A stretch of DNA of 64,000 nucleotides. Source: Roseicyclus persicicus (lineage in GTDB: Bacteria > Pseudomonadota > Alphaproteobacteria > Rhodobacterales > Rhodobacteraceae). The stretch spans positions 620,001-684,000 of the forward strand of contig NZ_JAAZQQ010000001.1 in NCBI RefSeq assembly GCF_012395815.1. The letters are read 5' to 3'. Positions 1-7,366 of this stretch are shown one piece after another. Position numbers and translations under genes: made by a program. Each line of letters opens with the position of its first letter. The stretch's first letter is position 1. The notes beneath the pieces are model-generated. The model saw only the letters and a program-made list of their open reading frames with translations. It was not told where the DNA came from and did no database searches.

Positions 1-1
1 G

Positions 2-2557
2 CGCCGTGTCCTCGCCACGGCGGCGGCCACCGTGCTGATCGCGCTCGCGCTGGGCTACCTGGTGCAGATGGCGCAAGAGGTCCGGCGCGAGATCGACGCG
101 CTGGCCACGGCGAATTCCGACAACACGCAATGGGCGCTGGCCCAGGCCGATGTCGACGTGCTGGCGCTGCAGGCCGCGATCGCCGCCGCCGGCGCCGCGC
201 CTGACACGTCCCTGCGCGACGTGCGCAACCGCTTCGACATCCTTTTCAGCCGCGTCCGCATCCTGTCCACCAGCCCGCTCTATGCCCTGATGCGACAGGA
301 TCCGGGCGTCGTGGCGGCGCTGGGGCGGATCGACGTCTTTCTGGCCGAGACCGTCCCGCTGATCGACGGGGACGACGCCGGGCTCCGCGCCGCGCTGCCG
401 GCCCTGTCCGCGCGCACCGAGGCGATCCGGGCCGAGGTGCGCTACGTCACGCTCGAGGGCGTGGCGGCGCTGGCGCGCGAGTCGGACGTGCAGCGCACGG
501 GCGTGGCCGCCACCCTGTCGCTGGTGTCGACCCTGACCGCCGCGCTGTTCTTCGTGATGATCGTGCTGCTGGCGTTGCTGGCGCATTTCGTGCGGCAGGA
601 ACGGGCCCGCGCCCGCGCCGAGCGGCACACGCGGGCGCGCCTTGCGTCGATCATCGCCACCTCGCTCGACGCGGTGCTGGTGGTCGACGAGGACAGCCGC
701 GTGATCGAGTTCAACGGCGCGGCCGAGCAGATCTTCGGCTACACCCGCGACGAGGCGCTGGGCGCCCGGATGGAGGACCTGATCGTCCCCGACCACCTGC
801 GCATGGCGCACAAGGACGGCATGGCGCGCTACCTCGCCACCGGCCAGAAGCGCATGATCGGGCAGGGCCGGATCCAGCTCGAGGCGCGGCGCAAGTCGGG
901 CGAGGTGTTCCCGATGGAGCTGTCGGTGTCCTCGGCCGAGACCCGCGGCGGCGAGATCTTCGTGTCCTTCGCCCGCGACATCTCGCGCCGCGTGGCGGCC
1001 GAGCGCGAGCTGATCCAGGCCCGCGACAAGGCCGTCGCCGGCGAGAAGGCCAAGGCCGACCTGATCGCGGTGATGAGCCATGAAATGCGCACGCCGCTGA
1101 ACGGGATGCTCGGCACGCTGGAACTGCTGGACACCGCCGGCCGCGACGCCCGCGAGGCCGAGTATCTCGACATCATCCGCGCCTCGGGCCGGCAGCTCCT
1201 GCACCATGTCGACACCGTGCTGGAGATCTCGCGCGCCGAGGCCGGCAAGATCGTGTTCGCGCAGGAGCCCTTCTCGCTGCCCGCCCTGCTGCGCGAGCTG
1301 GTCGAAAGCCAGCGCGTCGTCGCCGAGCATCGCGGCAACGCGCTGTCCCACCGGGTCGACATGCAGGGGCACGACCAGGTCGTCGGCGACCCCGCCCGCA
1401 TCCGCCAAGTCCTGCTGAACCTCGTCGGCAACGCGATCAAGTTCACCCGCAACGGGACCATCTGGGTCGAGGCCGAGCGCCTCGGCGGCAGCGACATGGT
1501 CGAGCTGCGGGTCGTCGACGACGGCATCGGCATCGACGCCGCCGACCAGGCCCGCGTGTTCGACGATTTCGTCACCCTCGACACCTCCTATACCCGCGCC
1601 GTCGGCGGCACCGGCCTCGGGCTCGCCATCGTCCGGCGCCTCGTCGTGGCGATGGGCGGCGAGGTGGGGCTGAAAAGCGAGAAGGGCGCGGGCAGCGTGT
1701 TCTGGGTCCGCCTGCCGCTGCCGTCGGTGACCCGCCTGGCCGCCGCGCTCCCGCCCGCCGTCCCCGGCCCGGCCGACGCGGCGCCCGTCCCCGGCCCGGT
1801 GCCGCCGATGAAGGTGCTGATCGTCGAGGACAACCGCATCAACCGCGTCGTCCTGCGCGACCTCCTGGAGCAGGACGGCCATCGCGTGGACGAGGCGCAT
1901 GACGGGCAGCAGGGGGTCGAGGCGGCGGCCCGCACCGCCTATGACATCGTGCTGATGGACATCTCGATGCCGGTGCTCGACGGGGTCGCGGCGACGCGCG
2001 CGATCCGGTCGGCCGAGGCGCGCGGCACCCGCCTGCCCATCGTCGCCCTCACCGCCCATGCCGCGCCCGCCGACAAGGAACGTTTCCGCGCCGCGGGGGT
2101 CGACGAGATCCTGGTCAAGCCGATCTCGCGGAAGGGCCTGCGCGCGGTCCTCGCCCGGTTCTCGCAGCACGGCGCCGCGGCGCCGTCCGAGCCCGGGGCC
2201 GAGGCGGCCGACCCCGCGCCGCTCGACCGGGCGCAGCTCGACGAGCTTGCCGCCGCGCTCGGGCCCGAGAAGGTCCGGGCGCTGGTCGGCGCCTACCTGT
2301 CCGAGACCGGCGCGGCGATCGCGGCGATCGTGGCCCGTCTCCAGACCGGCGCGGTCGACGCGTCGCTGGCCGACGCGGTGCACCACGCGGCGGGATCCTC
2401 GGCGCTGTTCGGGGCGCAGGCGCTCCGCGGCGCGCTGGCGGCGCTGGAGGACCGGATCCGCGACGGCGACGCGCCCGACGCGCAGGACGCCTCCGCGCTG
2501 GCCGAGGTCTGGACCCGGACCGCGCAGGCGCTGGAGGCGCTGAACACGGGCGCCTGA
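2..2557 (+). CDS. Hybrid sensor histidine kinase / response regulator with HPt domain (5' end outside window)
   Basis: Membrane sensor of a multistep phosphorelay. The frame is open to the window edge and the first codons encode a hydrophobic helix, so the true start lies upstream; numbering here is from the GTG at 32. Residues about 1-13 are the end of TM1, about 14-158 a helical periplasmic sensor, about 160-187 TM2, about 203-320 a PAS domain. The HisKA motif MSHEMRTPLNG has phosphoacceptor His350. An HATPase domain follows (DDGIGI, GTGLGLAIV), then a receiver domain with Asp643 in VLMDISMP and Lys in VKPIS, and a C-terminal HPt with His785 in HAAGSS. TorS/ArcB-type architecture; the signal sensed is unknown. 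Confidence 0.93.
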   Translation, partial: RRVLATAAATVLIALALGYLVQMAQEVRREIDALATANSDNTQWALAQADVDVLALQAAIAAAGAAPDTSLRDVRNRFDILFSRVRILSTSPLYALMRQDPGVVAALGRIDVFLAETVPLIDGDDAGLRAALPALSARTEAIRAEVRYVTLEGVAALARESDVQRTGVAATLSLVSTLTAALFFVMIVLLALLAHFVRQERARARAERHTRARLASIIATSLDAVLVVDEDSRVIEFNGAAEQIFGYTRDEALGARMEDLIVPDHLRMAHKDGMARYLATGQKRMIGQGRIQLEARRKSGEVFPMELSVSSAETRGGEIFVSFARDISRRVAAERELIQARDKAVAGEKAKADLIAVMSHEMRTPLNGMLGTLELLDTAGRDAREAEYLDIIRASGRQLLHHVDTVLEISRAEAGKIVFAQEPFSLPALLRELVESQRVVAEHRGNALSHRVDMQGHDQVVGDPARIRQVLLNLVGNAIKFTRNGTIWVEAERLGGSDMVELRVVDDGIGIDAADQARVFDDFVTLDTSYTRAVGGTGLGLAIVRRLVVAMGGEVGLKSEKGAGSVFWVRLPLPSVTRLAAALPPAVPGPADAAPVPGPVPPMKVLIVEDNRINRVVLRDLLEQDGHRVDEAHDGQQGVEAAARTAYDIVLMDISMPVLDGVAATRAIRSAEARGTRLPIVALTAHAAPADKERFRAAGVDEILVKPISRKGLRAVLARFSQHGAAAPSEPGAEAADPAPLDRAQLDELAAALGPEKVRALVGAYLSETGAAIAAIVARLQTGAVDASLADAVHHAAGSSALFGAQALRGALAALEDRIRDGDAPDAQDASALAEVWTRTAQALEALNTGA

Positions 2558-2582
2558 CCGGGGATGTCGGGGAAGGGGGGCG

Positions 2583-2631
2583 TTGGAGGCGAGTACCGGA
2601 ATCGAACCGGTGTGCACGGATTTGCAATCCG
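2583..2631. repeat. Left attachment-site repeat (duplicated 3' half of tRNA-Cys)
   Basis: This 49-bp segment is identical to 13615-13663. Read on the minus strand it holds the anticodon loop, variable and T arms, the acceptor 3' strand and CCA of tRNA-Cys. It lacks the 5' half of the tRNA, so it is a fragment left by integration and not a working gene. Confidence 0.93.
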
Positions 2632-2760
2632 AAACACTGTACTATGACGCCCGCAGACACTTGCCCATGTAAGCCGACAAAGCCCTTGTAAATAAGGCGT
2701 CTGGTGCCCATAGTATCCGATACAAGCGGACACCTGCGGACATATCTAGTAGGTTCGCCA

Positions 2761-2777
2761 GCTTACAAATCGCTTAC
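2761..2777 (+). promoter_or_regulatory. Paired GCTTAC motif, left copy
   Basis: Two GCTTAC hexamers start 11 bp apart, 13 bp before the integrase start codon. The same pair with the same spacing recurs at 13539-13555, just inside the right end, and inverted at 6965-6981 before the packaging genes. Possible integrase arm-type or regulator binding site. Confidence 0.5.
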
Positions 2778-2789
2778 ACGGGGGCACCG

Positions 2790-4064
2790 ATGGCCGACAG
2801 GAAGAAGCTCACCAAGACCGCGGTGGAGGCGATCGCGCCGCCCGAGGCGGGGCAGGTGCTTGTGTGGGATACCGAGCTTCGCGGCTTCGGTCTCAGGGTC
2901 TCGGCGGGTGGCGCGCGGGCCTACATCATGCAGCGCAAGGTCAACGGGCGCGACCGGCGGGTGACGATCGGCCGGGCCGACGACATGAGCGCCGAGGCCG
3001 CCCGCAAGGCCGCGCTCAAGCTTGCCGCGCAGTTCGCCGAGGGCAAGGACCCGGTGGCCGAGGCGAAGCGCCAGAAGGCTCGCCAGCTCACCCTGGCCGA
3101 CGCCTTCGACGCCTATGCGAAGGCCCCGAAGAAGAAGGGCAACGGCCGCGGAGCTCCGAAGAAGCCGCGCACGGTGCGCGACATCGAGGAGGCCGCCCAG
3201 CGCTTCGCCGATTGGCTGGACAAGCCCGTCACGGAGATTACCGGCAAGATGGTCCGCGACCGGCATGCGAAGCTCGCCGAGGCGTCGCCGGCACAGGCCA
3301 ATCTGGCCATGCGCTACCTGCGCGCGGCGCTGAACCATGTGATTGCCGACAGCGACGATGAGGACGACCCGATCCTCAAGCGCAACCCGGTCGACCGGCT
3401 GAACCGGCTGAACCAGTGGGCGCCCGCCATGCGCAAGACCGGGCATATCCCCGAGGACCGGCTGGCCGACTGGATCGCGGCCGTCCGGGGCGAGCTGGTC
3501 GGGCTCAAGCACGACGCCGAGCTGCGCGACGCGCTCCTGTTCATGCTCCTGACCGGGGCGAGGCGCGCCGAGGTGCTGGGCAACCCGCAGGATGGATACG
3601 CACCGCTGCGCTGGGCCGATGTGGACCTCGACCGGCTGACTGTCACCTTCGAGAATACCAAGAACAGGACCGACCACGAGCTGCCCCTCTCCGACCAGCT
3701 GGCCGACCTCCTGCGCGCCCGCAAGGACGTGGCCCGCGGCGAATTCGTTTTCGCTGATGCCGAGGGCGTGGTGCCGACCGACCTACGCAGCGCGCTGGCG
3801 CGGCTGGAGCGGGCGACCGGCTTCCGGGTGACGGCGCACGACCTGCGGCGCACCTTTGCCACGGTGGCCGCCCGCCTCGACATCTCGGCGTACAAGCTCA
3901 AGCGGCTGACCAACCACATCTCGGGGGGCGACGTGACGGCCGGGTATGTGCAGGTCACGACCGAGGATCTGCGCGACGCGATGCAGCGGATCGCCGACTA
4001 CATGCTCAGCCCCGGCCGCCGGAAGGCCGAGAACGTGGTGCAGCTCCGGGGGGTGGCGGGGTGA
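2790..4064 (+). CDS. int: Tyrosine recombinase (P4-type phage integrase)
   Basis: Site-specific recombinase that would integrate and excise the element at tRNA-Cys. The N-terminal region (about 1-90) has the DUF4102-like arm-binding fold of P4-type integrases (LTKTAVEAI, DTELRGFGLRVSAGG). A core-binding region spans about 100-190 and the catalytic domain about 215-400. Visible catalytic residues: Arg258 in TGARRAEVL, His350 and Arg353 in HDLRR, His376 in LTNH, Tyr386 in TAGYV. At 424 aa it has the normal family length and no damage. It sits 160 bp from the left attachment repeat and its stop codon overlaps the next GTG start. Confidence 0.95.
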   Translation: MADRKKLTKTAVEAIAPPEAGQVLVWDTELRGFGLRVSAGGARAYIMQRKVNGRDRRVTIGRADDMSAEAARKAALKLAAQFAEGKDPVAEAKRQKARQLTLADAFDAYAKAPKKKGNGRGAPKKPRTVRDIEEAAQRFADWLDKPVTEITGKMVRDRHAKLAEASPAQANLAMRYLRAALNHVIADSDDEDDPILKRNPVDRLNRLNQWAPAMRKTGHIPEDRLADWIAAVRGELVGLKHDAELRDALLFMLLTGARRAEVLGNPQDGYAPLRWADVDLDRLTVTFENTKNRTDHELPLSDQLADLLRARKDVARGEFVFADAEGVVPTDLRSALARLERATGFRVTAHDLRRTFATVAARLDISAYKLKRLTNHISGGDVTAGYVQVTTEDLRDAMQRIADYMLSPGRRKAENVVQLRGVAG

Positions 4065-4516
4065 GCGACATCGCTGATCTGGCCGACCCGATCGAGGTAT
4101 GGGAGATGGCGCTCGGCCGGCCTGCAGCCCTGGTCGAATTGCTTGAGGGCGGCGGGCCAATTTCGGCCCGCACGCGCGCAGCTCTGGCGCTGTACTTCCG
4201 CGGCGAGCTCAAGATGAAACGTGGGCGCCCGGGCGGTCAGGCCATCGCTTCCGTGTGGGCGCGCGAGATGGCCGAGTTCGAATACTGGCGGATCGCTCAG
4301 CGGCTTCGACAGCGGCGACGCTTCAAGGGCAAGCGAGATTGGCTGATCGAAAAGGTGGCGCTTCGGCATGGCCTGACCTTTGAACAGCTCAGGGACTTCA
4401 TCAATCGAAAGGACAAGCCGAAGAGCGGGCCTACATTCGGTGAGGGCGAGCGGTATGCCCTTTGGGCGGCACGGAATGGGCGTGATTTTTCGTTGAAGAA
4501 AGACAGCGGCGGCTAA
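4061..4516 (+). CDS. Hypothetical element protein, 151 aa
   Basis: I do not recognise the family. The GTG start at 4061 overlaps the integrase stop codon (4062-4064), so the two are probably co-translated. The protein is soluble with no signal or membrane segment. Its middle (about 45-110) is very basic (KRGRPGG, RLRQRRRFKGKRDW), followed by a short HTH-like helix pair (ALRHGLTFEQLRDFIN). That would suit a DNA-binding accessory protein, but this is inference only. Confidence 0.7.
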   Translation: MSDIADLADPIEVWEMALGRPAALVELLEGGGPISARTRAALALYFRGELKMKRGRPGGQAIASVWAREMAEFEYWRIAQRLRQRRRFKGKRDWLIEKVALRHGLTFEQLRDFINRKDKPKSGPTFGEGERYALWAARNGRDFSLKKDSGG

Positions 4517-4552
4517 CGCCAGTCTGCCCTCACAATCAATCGTGAGGGCATC

Positions 4553-4756
4553 ATGACAGACACCCACAACACCCTGCCGAAGCTGCGCACGACCGTTCAG
4601 GCAGCGCAGTACCTTGGCGTCAGCCCTAAGTGGCTGGAACGCGACCGCATGAACGGGGCGACCGTCCCCTTCATCCGCGTCGGGCGCCATGTCCGCTACA
4701 GCGAGACCGACCTGGCCGCCTTCCTATCCGCGAACCGCGAGGGGGTGGCGGCATGA
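4553..4756 (+). CDS. Excisionase-like helix-turn-helix protein
   Basis: A 67-aa protein with a MerR/excisionase-type winged HTH (HTH_17): VQAAQYLGVSPKWLERDR is the helix pair, and GRHVRYSETDLAAFL is the wing and final helix. Proteins of this form act as recombination directionality factors or as AlpA-type activators in integrative elements. Its place two genes after the integrase fits either role. The stop codon overlaps the next start as ATGA. Which role it plays cannot be read from the sequence. Confidence 0.8.
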   Translation: MTDTHNTLPKLRTTVQAAQYLGVSPKWLERDRMNGATVPFIRVGRHVRYSETDLAAFLSANREGVAA

Positions 4757-4953
4757 ACATCGAGCTTGCGAACGCACGGGCCACCAAGATCGCTTTGCTG
4801 ACCGGCACCATGCTTCAGGCCGAAGCAGAGCTTGCCGCGGGGCGGATCCCGCCTCACCGGGTCGAAGCCGTGCGCGTCGCGTCCGATGCGATGCTGTCGG
4901 TGTGCCGAAAGCAGGCCGCCGAGCTGGTGAAGGCCCTGGCCCCCCAGAAATAA
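4753..4953 (+). CDS. Small hypothetical protein, 66 aa
   Basis: The start ATG overlaps the preceding stop codon as ATGA, which supports translation by coupling. The protein is predicted to be mostly helical, soluble and rich in alanine, with two conserved-looking segments (GRIPPHRVEAVRVASDAML and VCRKQAAELVKAL). I do not recognise the family. A GC-rich hairpin follows directly, so it probably ends the early transcript. Confidence 0.6.
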   Translation: MNIELANARATKIALLTGTMLQAEAELAAGRIPPHRVEAVRVASDAMLSVCRKQAAELVKALAPQK

Positions 4954-4956
4954 CAA

Positions 4957-4980
4957 CCCCCGCCGGCGGCACGGCGGGGG
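4957..4980. terminator. GC hairpin after the early genes
   Basis: A perfect 8-bp stem (CCCCCGCC / GGCGGGGG) with an 8-nt loop begins 3 bases after the stop codon of the 66-aa gene. There is no T-tract, so it may be a weak or factor-dependent terminator. Confidence 0.4.
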
Positions 4981-5019
4981 CTGGGACTTCGTGAGGCTTG
5001 GACGGCTTCGTGGGGTATC

Positions 5020-5943
5020 ATGGCACCGCGCGCCGCCGGGGGCAACTCCCACGGCACAGCGAGCAGAGATATGGTTTATCAGGCCAGCCCGATAAAGCGG
5101 GCGCGAGCGACGAAAGACGAGATGGAGGAGCGCGCGGCGTTCCTCATCGACTACGCGAGGGCGCACGGCCCCGTGACAGTGCGGGGCCTATTCTACGCTG
5201 CGACAACGGCCCGGATGCCCGGCATCGAGAAAAGCGAGCTGGGGTATGCCAAGGTACAGTCCCAGGTGCTGAAGCTTCGGCGCGAGGGCCGCATGCCGTA
5301 CAACGCCATCGCCGACGCGACCCGGTACATGCGCAAGCCGCGCACCTTCGACGGGGTGGAGGATGCGCTCCAGAGCACGGCGCAGCTCTACCGCAAGGCC
5401 CTGTGGGCAGAGGCCGGCGAAGAGGTGGAGATCTGGGTCGAGAAGAGCGCGCTGGCCGGTGTGCTCTACCCGGTCACAGCGGAGTACGATGTACCCCTGA
5501 TGCCGACCGGCGGTTACACGTCCGAGACCTTCGCCCATGAGGCTGTCGACAGGATGAGGCGCACCGAGCGCACCCTGGTGATCTACAGCCTGTACGATTT
5601 CGACCGGAGCGGGAAGGACGCCGAGCTGTCGTTGCAGGAGAAGGTCGAGAGGTTTGGCGCTGAGTACGGGGTGCCGGTGGAGTTCAACTCCCTCGGGCTC
5701 AGCTTCGAGCAGGTGCAGGCCATGGACCTCCCGACCCGCCCGGCGAAGCGCAAGACCGTCGCCGACCAGCGGTGGCCCTATTCCTTCGCGGCCGAGCTGG
5801 ACGCGATCCCGCCCCATACGCTGCGCGAGATGGTGCGCGACGCGATCGAGGATCACCTCCCGCGGTGGCGGCTCGACCAGCTCAAGAGGATCGAGGCGGA
5901 AGAGCGCGCCCTGATGATGCGCTTCGCCGAGCAGGTGGCATGA
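5020..5943 (+). CDS. Spo11 / topoisomerase VI subunit A-like protein (Mini-A type)
   Basis: Type IIB topoisomerase A-subunit-like protein, 307 aa, encoded without a B (ATPase) subunit. The winged-helix part has TVRGLFY (53-59), matching the catalytic-tyrosine motif of Spo11/Topo VI-A (TVRDIFY in yeast Spo11), so Tyr59 is the candidate nucleophile. A TOPRIM domain follows: Glu141 in IWVEKSALAGVLY and Asp193/Asp195 in LYDFDRSG. A-subunit homologues without a partner B gene (Mini-A) are known from mobile elements. The gene ends 1 bp before the replication-type gene, suggesting a role in element replication. An alternative start is Met18 (5071). The fold call is strong; the activity is unknown. 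Confidence 0.8.
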   Translation: MAPRAAGGNSHGTASRDMVYQASPIKRARATKDEMEERAAFLIDYARAHGPVTVRGLFYAATTARMPGIEKSELGYAKVQSQVLKLRREGRMPYNAIADATRYMRKPRTFDGVEDALQSTAQLYRKALWAEAGEEVEIWVEKSALAGVLYPVTAEYDVPLMPTGGYTSETFAHEAVDRMRRTERTLVIYSLYDFDRSGKDAELSLQEKVERFGAEYGVPVEFNSLGLSFEQVQAMDLPTRPAKRKTVADQRWPYSFAAELDAIPPHTLREMVRDAIEDHLPRWRLDQLKRIEAEERALMMRFAEQVA

Positions 5944-5944
5944 C

Positions 5945-6496
5945 ATGGGCCGCGACCGGCGAAACGAAGGCGCCCCGGAGCACTTCACCAAGATGCTGCG
6001 GGTCAACATGGAGGCGCCCGCCTGGCGCGCGCTCAGCGTCCATGCGCAGGCGCTTTACCCATGGCTCAAGCTCGAATGGAAAGGGCCTCAGGCGAACAAC
6101 AACGGGCGTATCGAGATGTCAGTGCGACAGGCGGCCGACCTCCTCGGGTGCTCGCGGGAAACAGCCGCGCTCGCGCTGCGCGACCTCCAGCGCAAGGGGT
6201 GGCTGGCGGTGACGCAGGCGGCATGCCTGGGGCTCAAGGGCGCTGCCCGCGGCAATCAGTATGAGCTGACCGAGATTGCGCTACCGGGAGAAGGCCGAAG
6301 GCCGCGGAACCTGTTCCGCGACTGGAAGCCCGACCGCGAATTCCCCTTCGCCGACATCCGCACCAACAACCCCTCCGGCAGGAACGGAAGGCAGAAGCCT
6401 GTCATGCGTAGCAGGACGCCACGTCATGCCCAGCAGGACGAAGCGGAACACCACGTCATGGCAGGCAGGACGTCAGAGGCGGCCACGTCATGCTGA
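5945..6496 (+). CDS. HTH replication-type protein of phage/element
   Basis: A 183-aa protein starting 1 bp after the Spo11-like gene. The N-terminal half is a winged-HTH domain of the kind found in phage and plasmid replication proteins (ALSVHAQALYPWLKLEW, then SVRQAADLLGCSRETAALA and LRDLQRKGWLAV as HTH and wing). The C-terminal 45 residues are polar and disordered, and their codons overlap the iteron-like repeats at 6401-6546, so part of this tail may be shaped by DNA function. An initiator or helicase-loader role is inferred from domain and position. Confidence 0.65.
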   Translation: MGRDRRNEGAPEHFTKMLRVNMEAPAWRALSVHAQALYPWLKLEWKGPQANNNGRIEMSVRQAADLLGCSRETAALALRDLQRKGWLAVTQAACLGLKGAARGNQYELTEIALPGEGRRPRNLFRDWKPDREFPFADIRTNNPSGRNGRQKPVMRSRTPRHAQQDEAEHHVMAGRTSEAATSC

Positions 6497-6546
6497 GCAG
6501 GACGAAAGGCCCCGAAAATCGCCCGGCACGTCATGCTGAGCAGGAC
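6401..6546 (+). repeat. Iteron-like direct repeats, possible replication origin
   Basis: Five direct copies of a 20-bp unit, consensus cacgtcatgctgagcaggac, with GTCATG at 6401, 6423, 6455, 6487 and 6530. Spacings are 22, 32, 32 and 43 bp, about 2, 3, 3 and 4 turns of B-DNA, so all copies lie on one face of the helix. Spacings are not multiples of 3 and the array runs past the stop codon at 6496, so it is not a protein repeat. Position at the end of a replication-type gene fits an iteron origin. Confidence 0.6.
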
Positions 6547-6630
6547 ACCCTTATCTACCAGCCCCATGGGGGCGCGACCTCTACGCCCTGCGCTCTCCTA
6601 CCCGACGCATCGACGGCAGGGGCGCGCGTC

Positions 6631-6824
6631 CTTGGGCAACTTGCCCAAGCACAGGACCACTCCGGCACCGCTACGCCTCAGGGGGCTTTACCATGCCAGC
6701 CTGATAAACGGTCGGGCCAACGTACCGCCGCGCTGTCGCAACTTGCGACAGGAGCAGTCGGGCGATCCGCACTTCCAACTTGGAAGAGGACATCGCTGAT
6801 GGTGAGCAGCAAGTTGATGCTCAC
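6631..6824. repeat. Cluster of four palindromes with a shared CAA-C/G-TTG centre
   Basis: The 6547-6997 gap has no convincing gene. It holds perfect inverted repeats at 6631-6649, 6733-6751 and 6772-6786, each centred on CAACTTG, and at 6802-6824 with CAAGTTG in the loop. The arms differ (CTTGGG/CCCAAG, CTGTCG/CGACAG, CTTC/GAAG, GTGAGCA/TGCTCAC) but stay complementary while the centre is kept. This could be an array of operators or a structured RNA leader before the packaging genes. Confidence 0.6.
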
Positions 6825-6964
6825 GCCAATACGGGCTGGGGCAGGGGTCGGAGCCGATCGAGGGCCGAAAGTGCCCCTGATAGCACGCATCGGACACTGT
6901 ATCCGGTGCAATCAACGTGCAAAGGCTTGTTATGCATTGGTGATCTTCCGATCATCATGCAATA

Positions 6965-6981
6965 GTAAGCCAAGTGTAAGC
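6965..6981 (-). promoter_or_regulatory. Paired GCTTAC motif, internal inverted copy
   Basis: GTAAGC occurs at 6965 and 6976, the reverse complement of the paired GCTTAC motif at both ends of the element, with the same 11-bp period. It lies 16 bp before the GTG start of the first packaging gene, so it may control the late operon. Confidence 0.5.
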
Positions 6982-6997
6982 GAGAAAGGCTGAGAAC

Positions 6998-7366
6998 GTG
7001 CCCAAACCCGTGGTCCCCGACCGCTTCGAAGCGGGATACCTCGACCGGATGGACGGCCGCACCGCGCTGGCCGCCGAGATGCGCGCCCGGTGGCAGGAGC
7101 TGACCGACGACCTGGGCGGGGCTGACCGCATGTCCTATGCCAAGCGCAGCCTGTGCGAGCGTGCCCTGTGGCTGGAGCACTGGATACGGGAGGCCGAGCG
7201 GGCGCTGGCCGAGGGGCGCCCCGAGGACTTCGACGTGTCCCGGTGGGTGTATGCCAGCAACTCCCTGCAAGGCATCTTCGCCAAGCTGGGCCTCGACCGG
7301 GTGGCGCGCGACGTGACCGACCTGCGGGAGTACATGGCGAAGGCCAAGGCGGGCGGCGATGGCTGA
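6998..7366 (+). CDS. Probable terminase small-subunit-like protein
   Basis: A 122-aa helical, charged protein with a GTG start preceded by GAGAAAGG. It overlaps the start of the large terminase gene by 8 bp. The position is where phages keep the small terminase subunit, which recognises DNA for packaging. I see no clear HTH; the region SYAKRSLCERALWLEHWIR and the following helices are all that stand out. The call therefore rests mainly on gene order. It could instead be a phage protein of unknown role. Confidence 0.5.
   Translation: MPKPVVPDRFEAGYLDRMDGRTALAAEMRARWQELTDDLGGADRMSYAKRSLCERALWLEHWIREAERALAEGRPEDFDVSRWVYASNSLQGIFAKLGLDRVARDVTDLREYMAKAKAGGDG

Noticed and set aside
2583-2660. A second tRNA-Cys gene at the left end of the element
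   Set aside because: Only the 3' half is present; the sequence beyond 2631 has no D arm or GGCGAGT acceptor strand, so it is an attachment-site remnant.
6401-6546. CRISPR array
   Set aside because: Units are 20 bp, imperfect, with gaps of 2-23 bp that are not spacer-like, and no cas gene is near; the array partly overlaps a coding end.
6490-6993. A 167-codon open frame in the gap before the packaging genes
   Set aside because: It runs through the palindrome cluster and last iterons, has no ribosome-binding site and no recognisable domain, and its codon use is unlike neighbouring genes.
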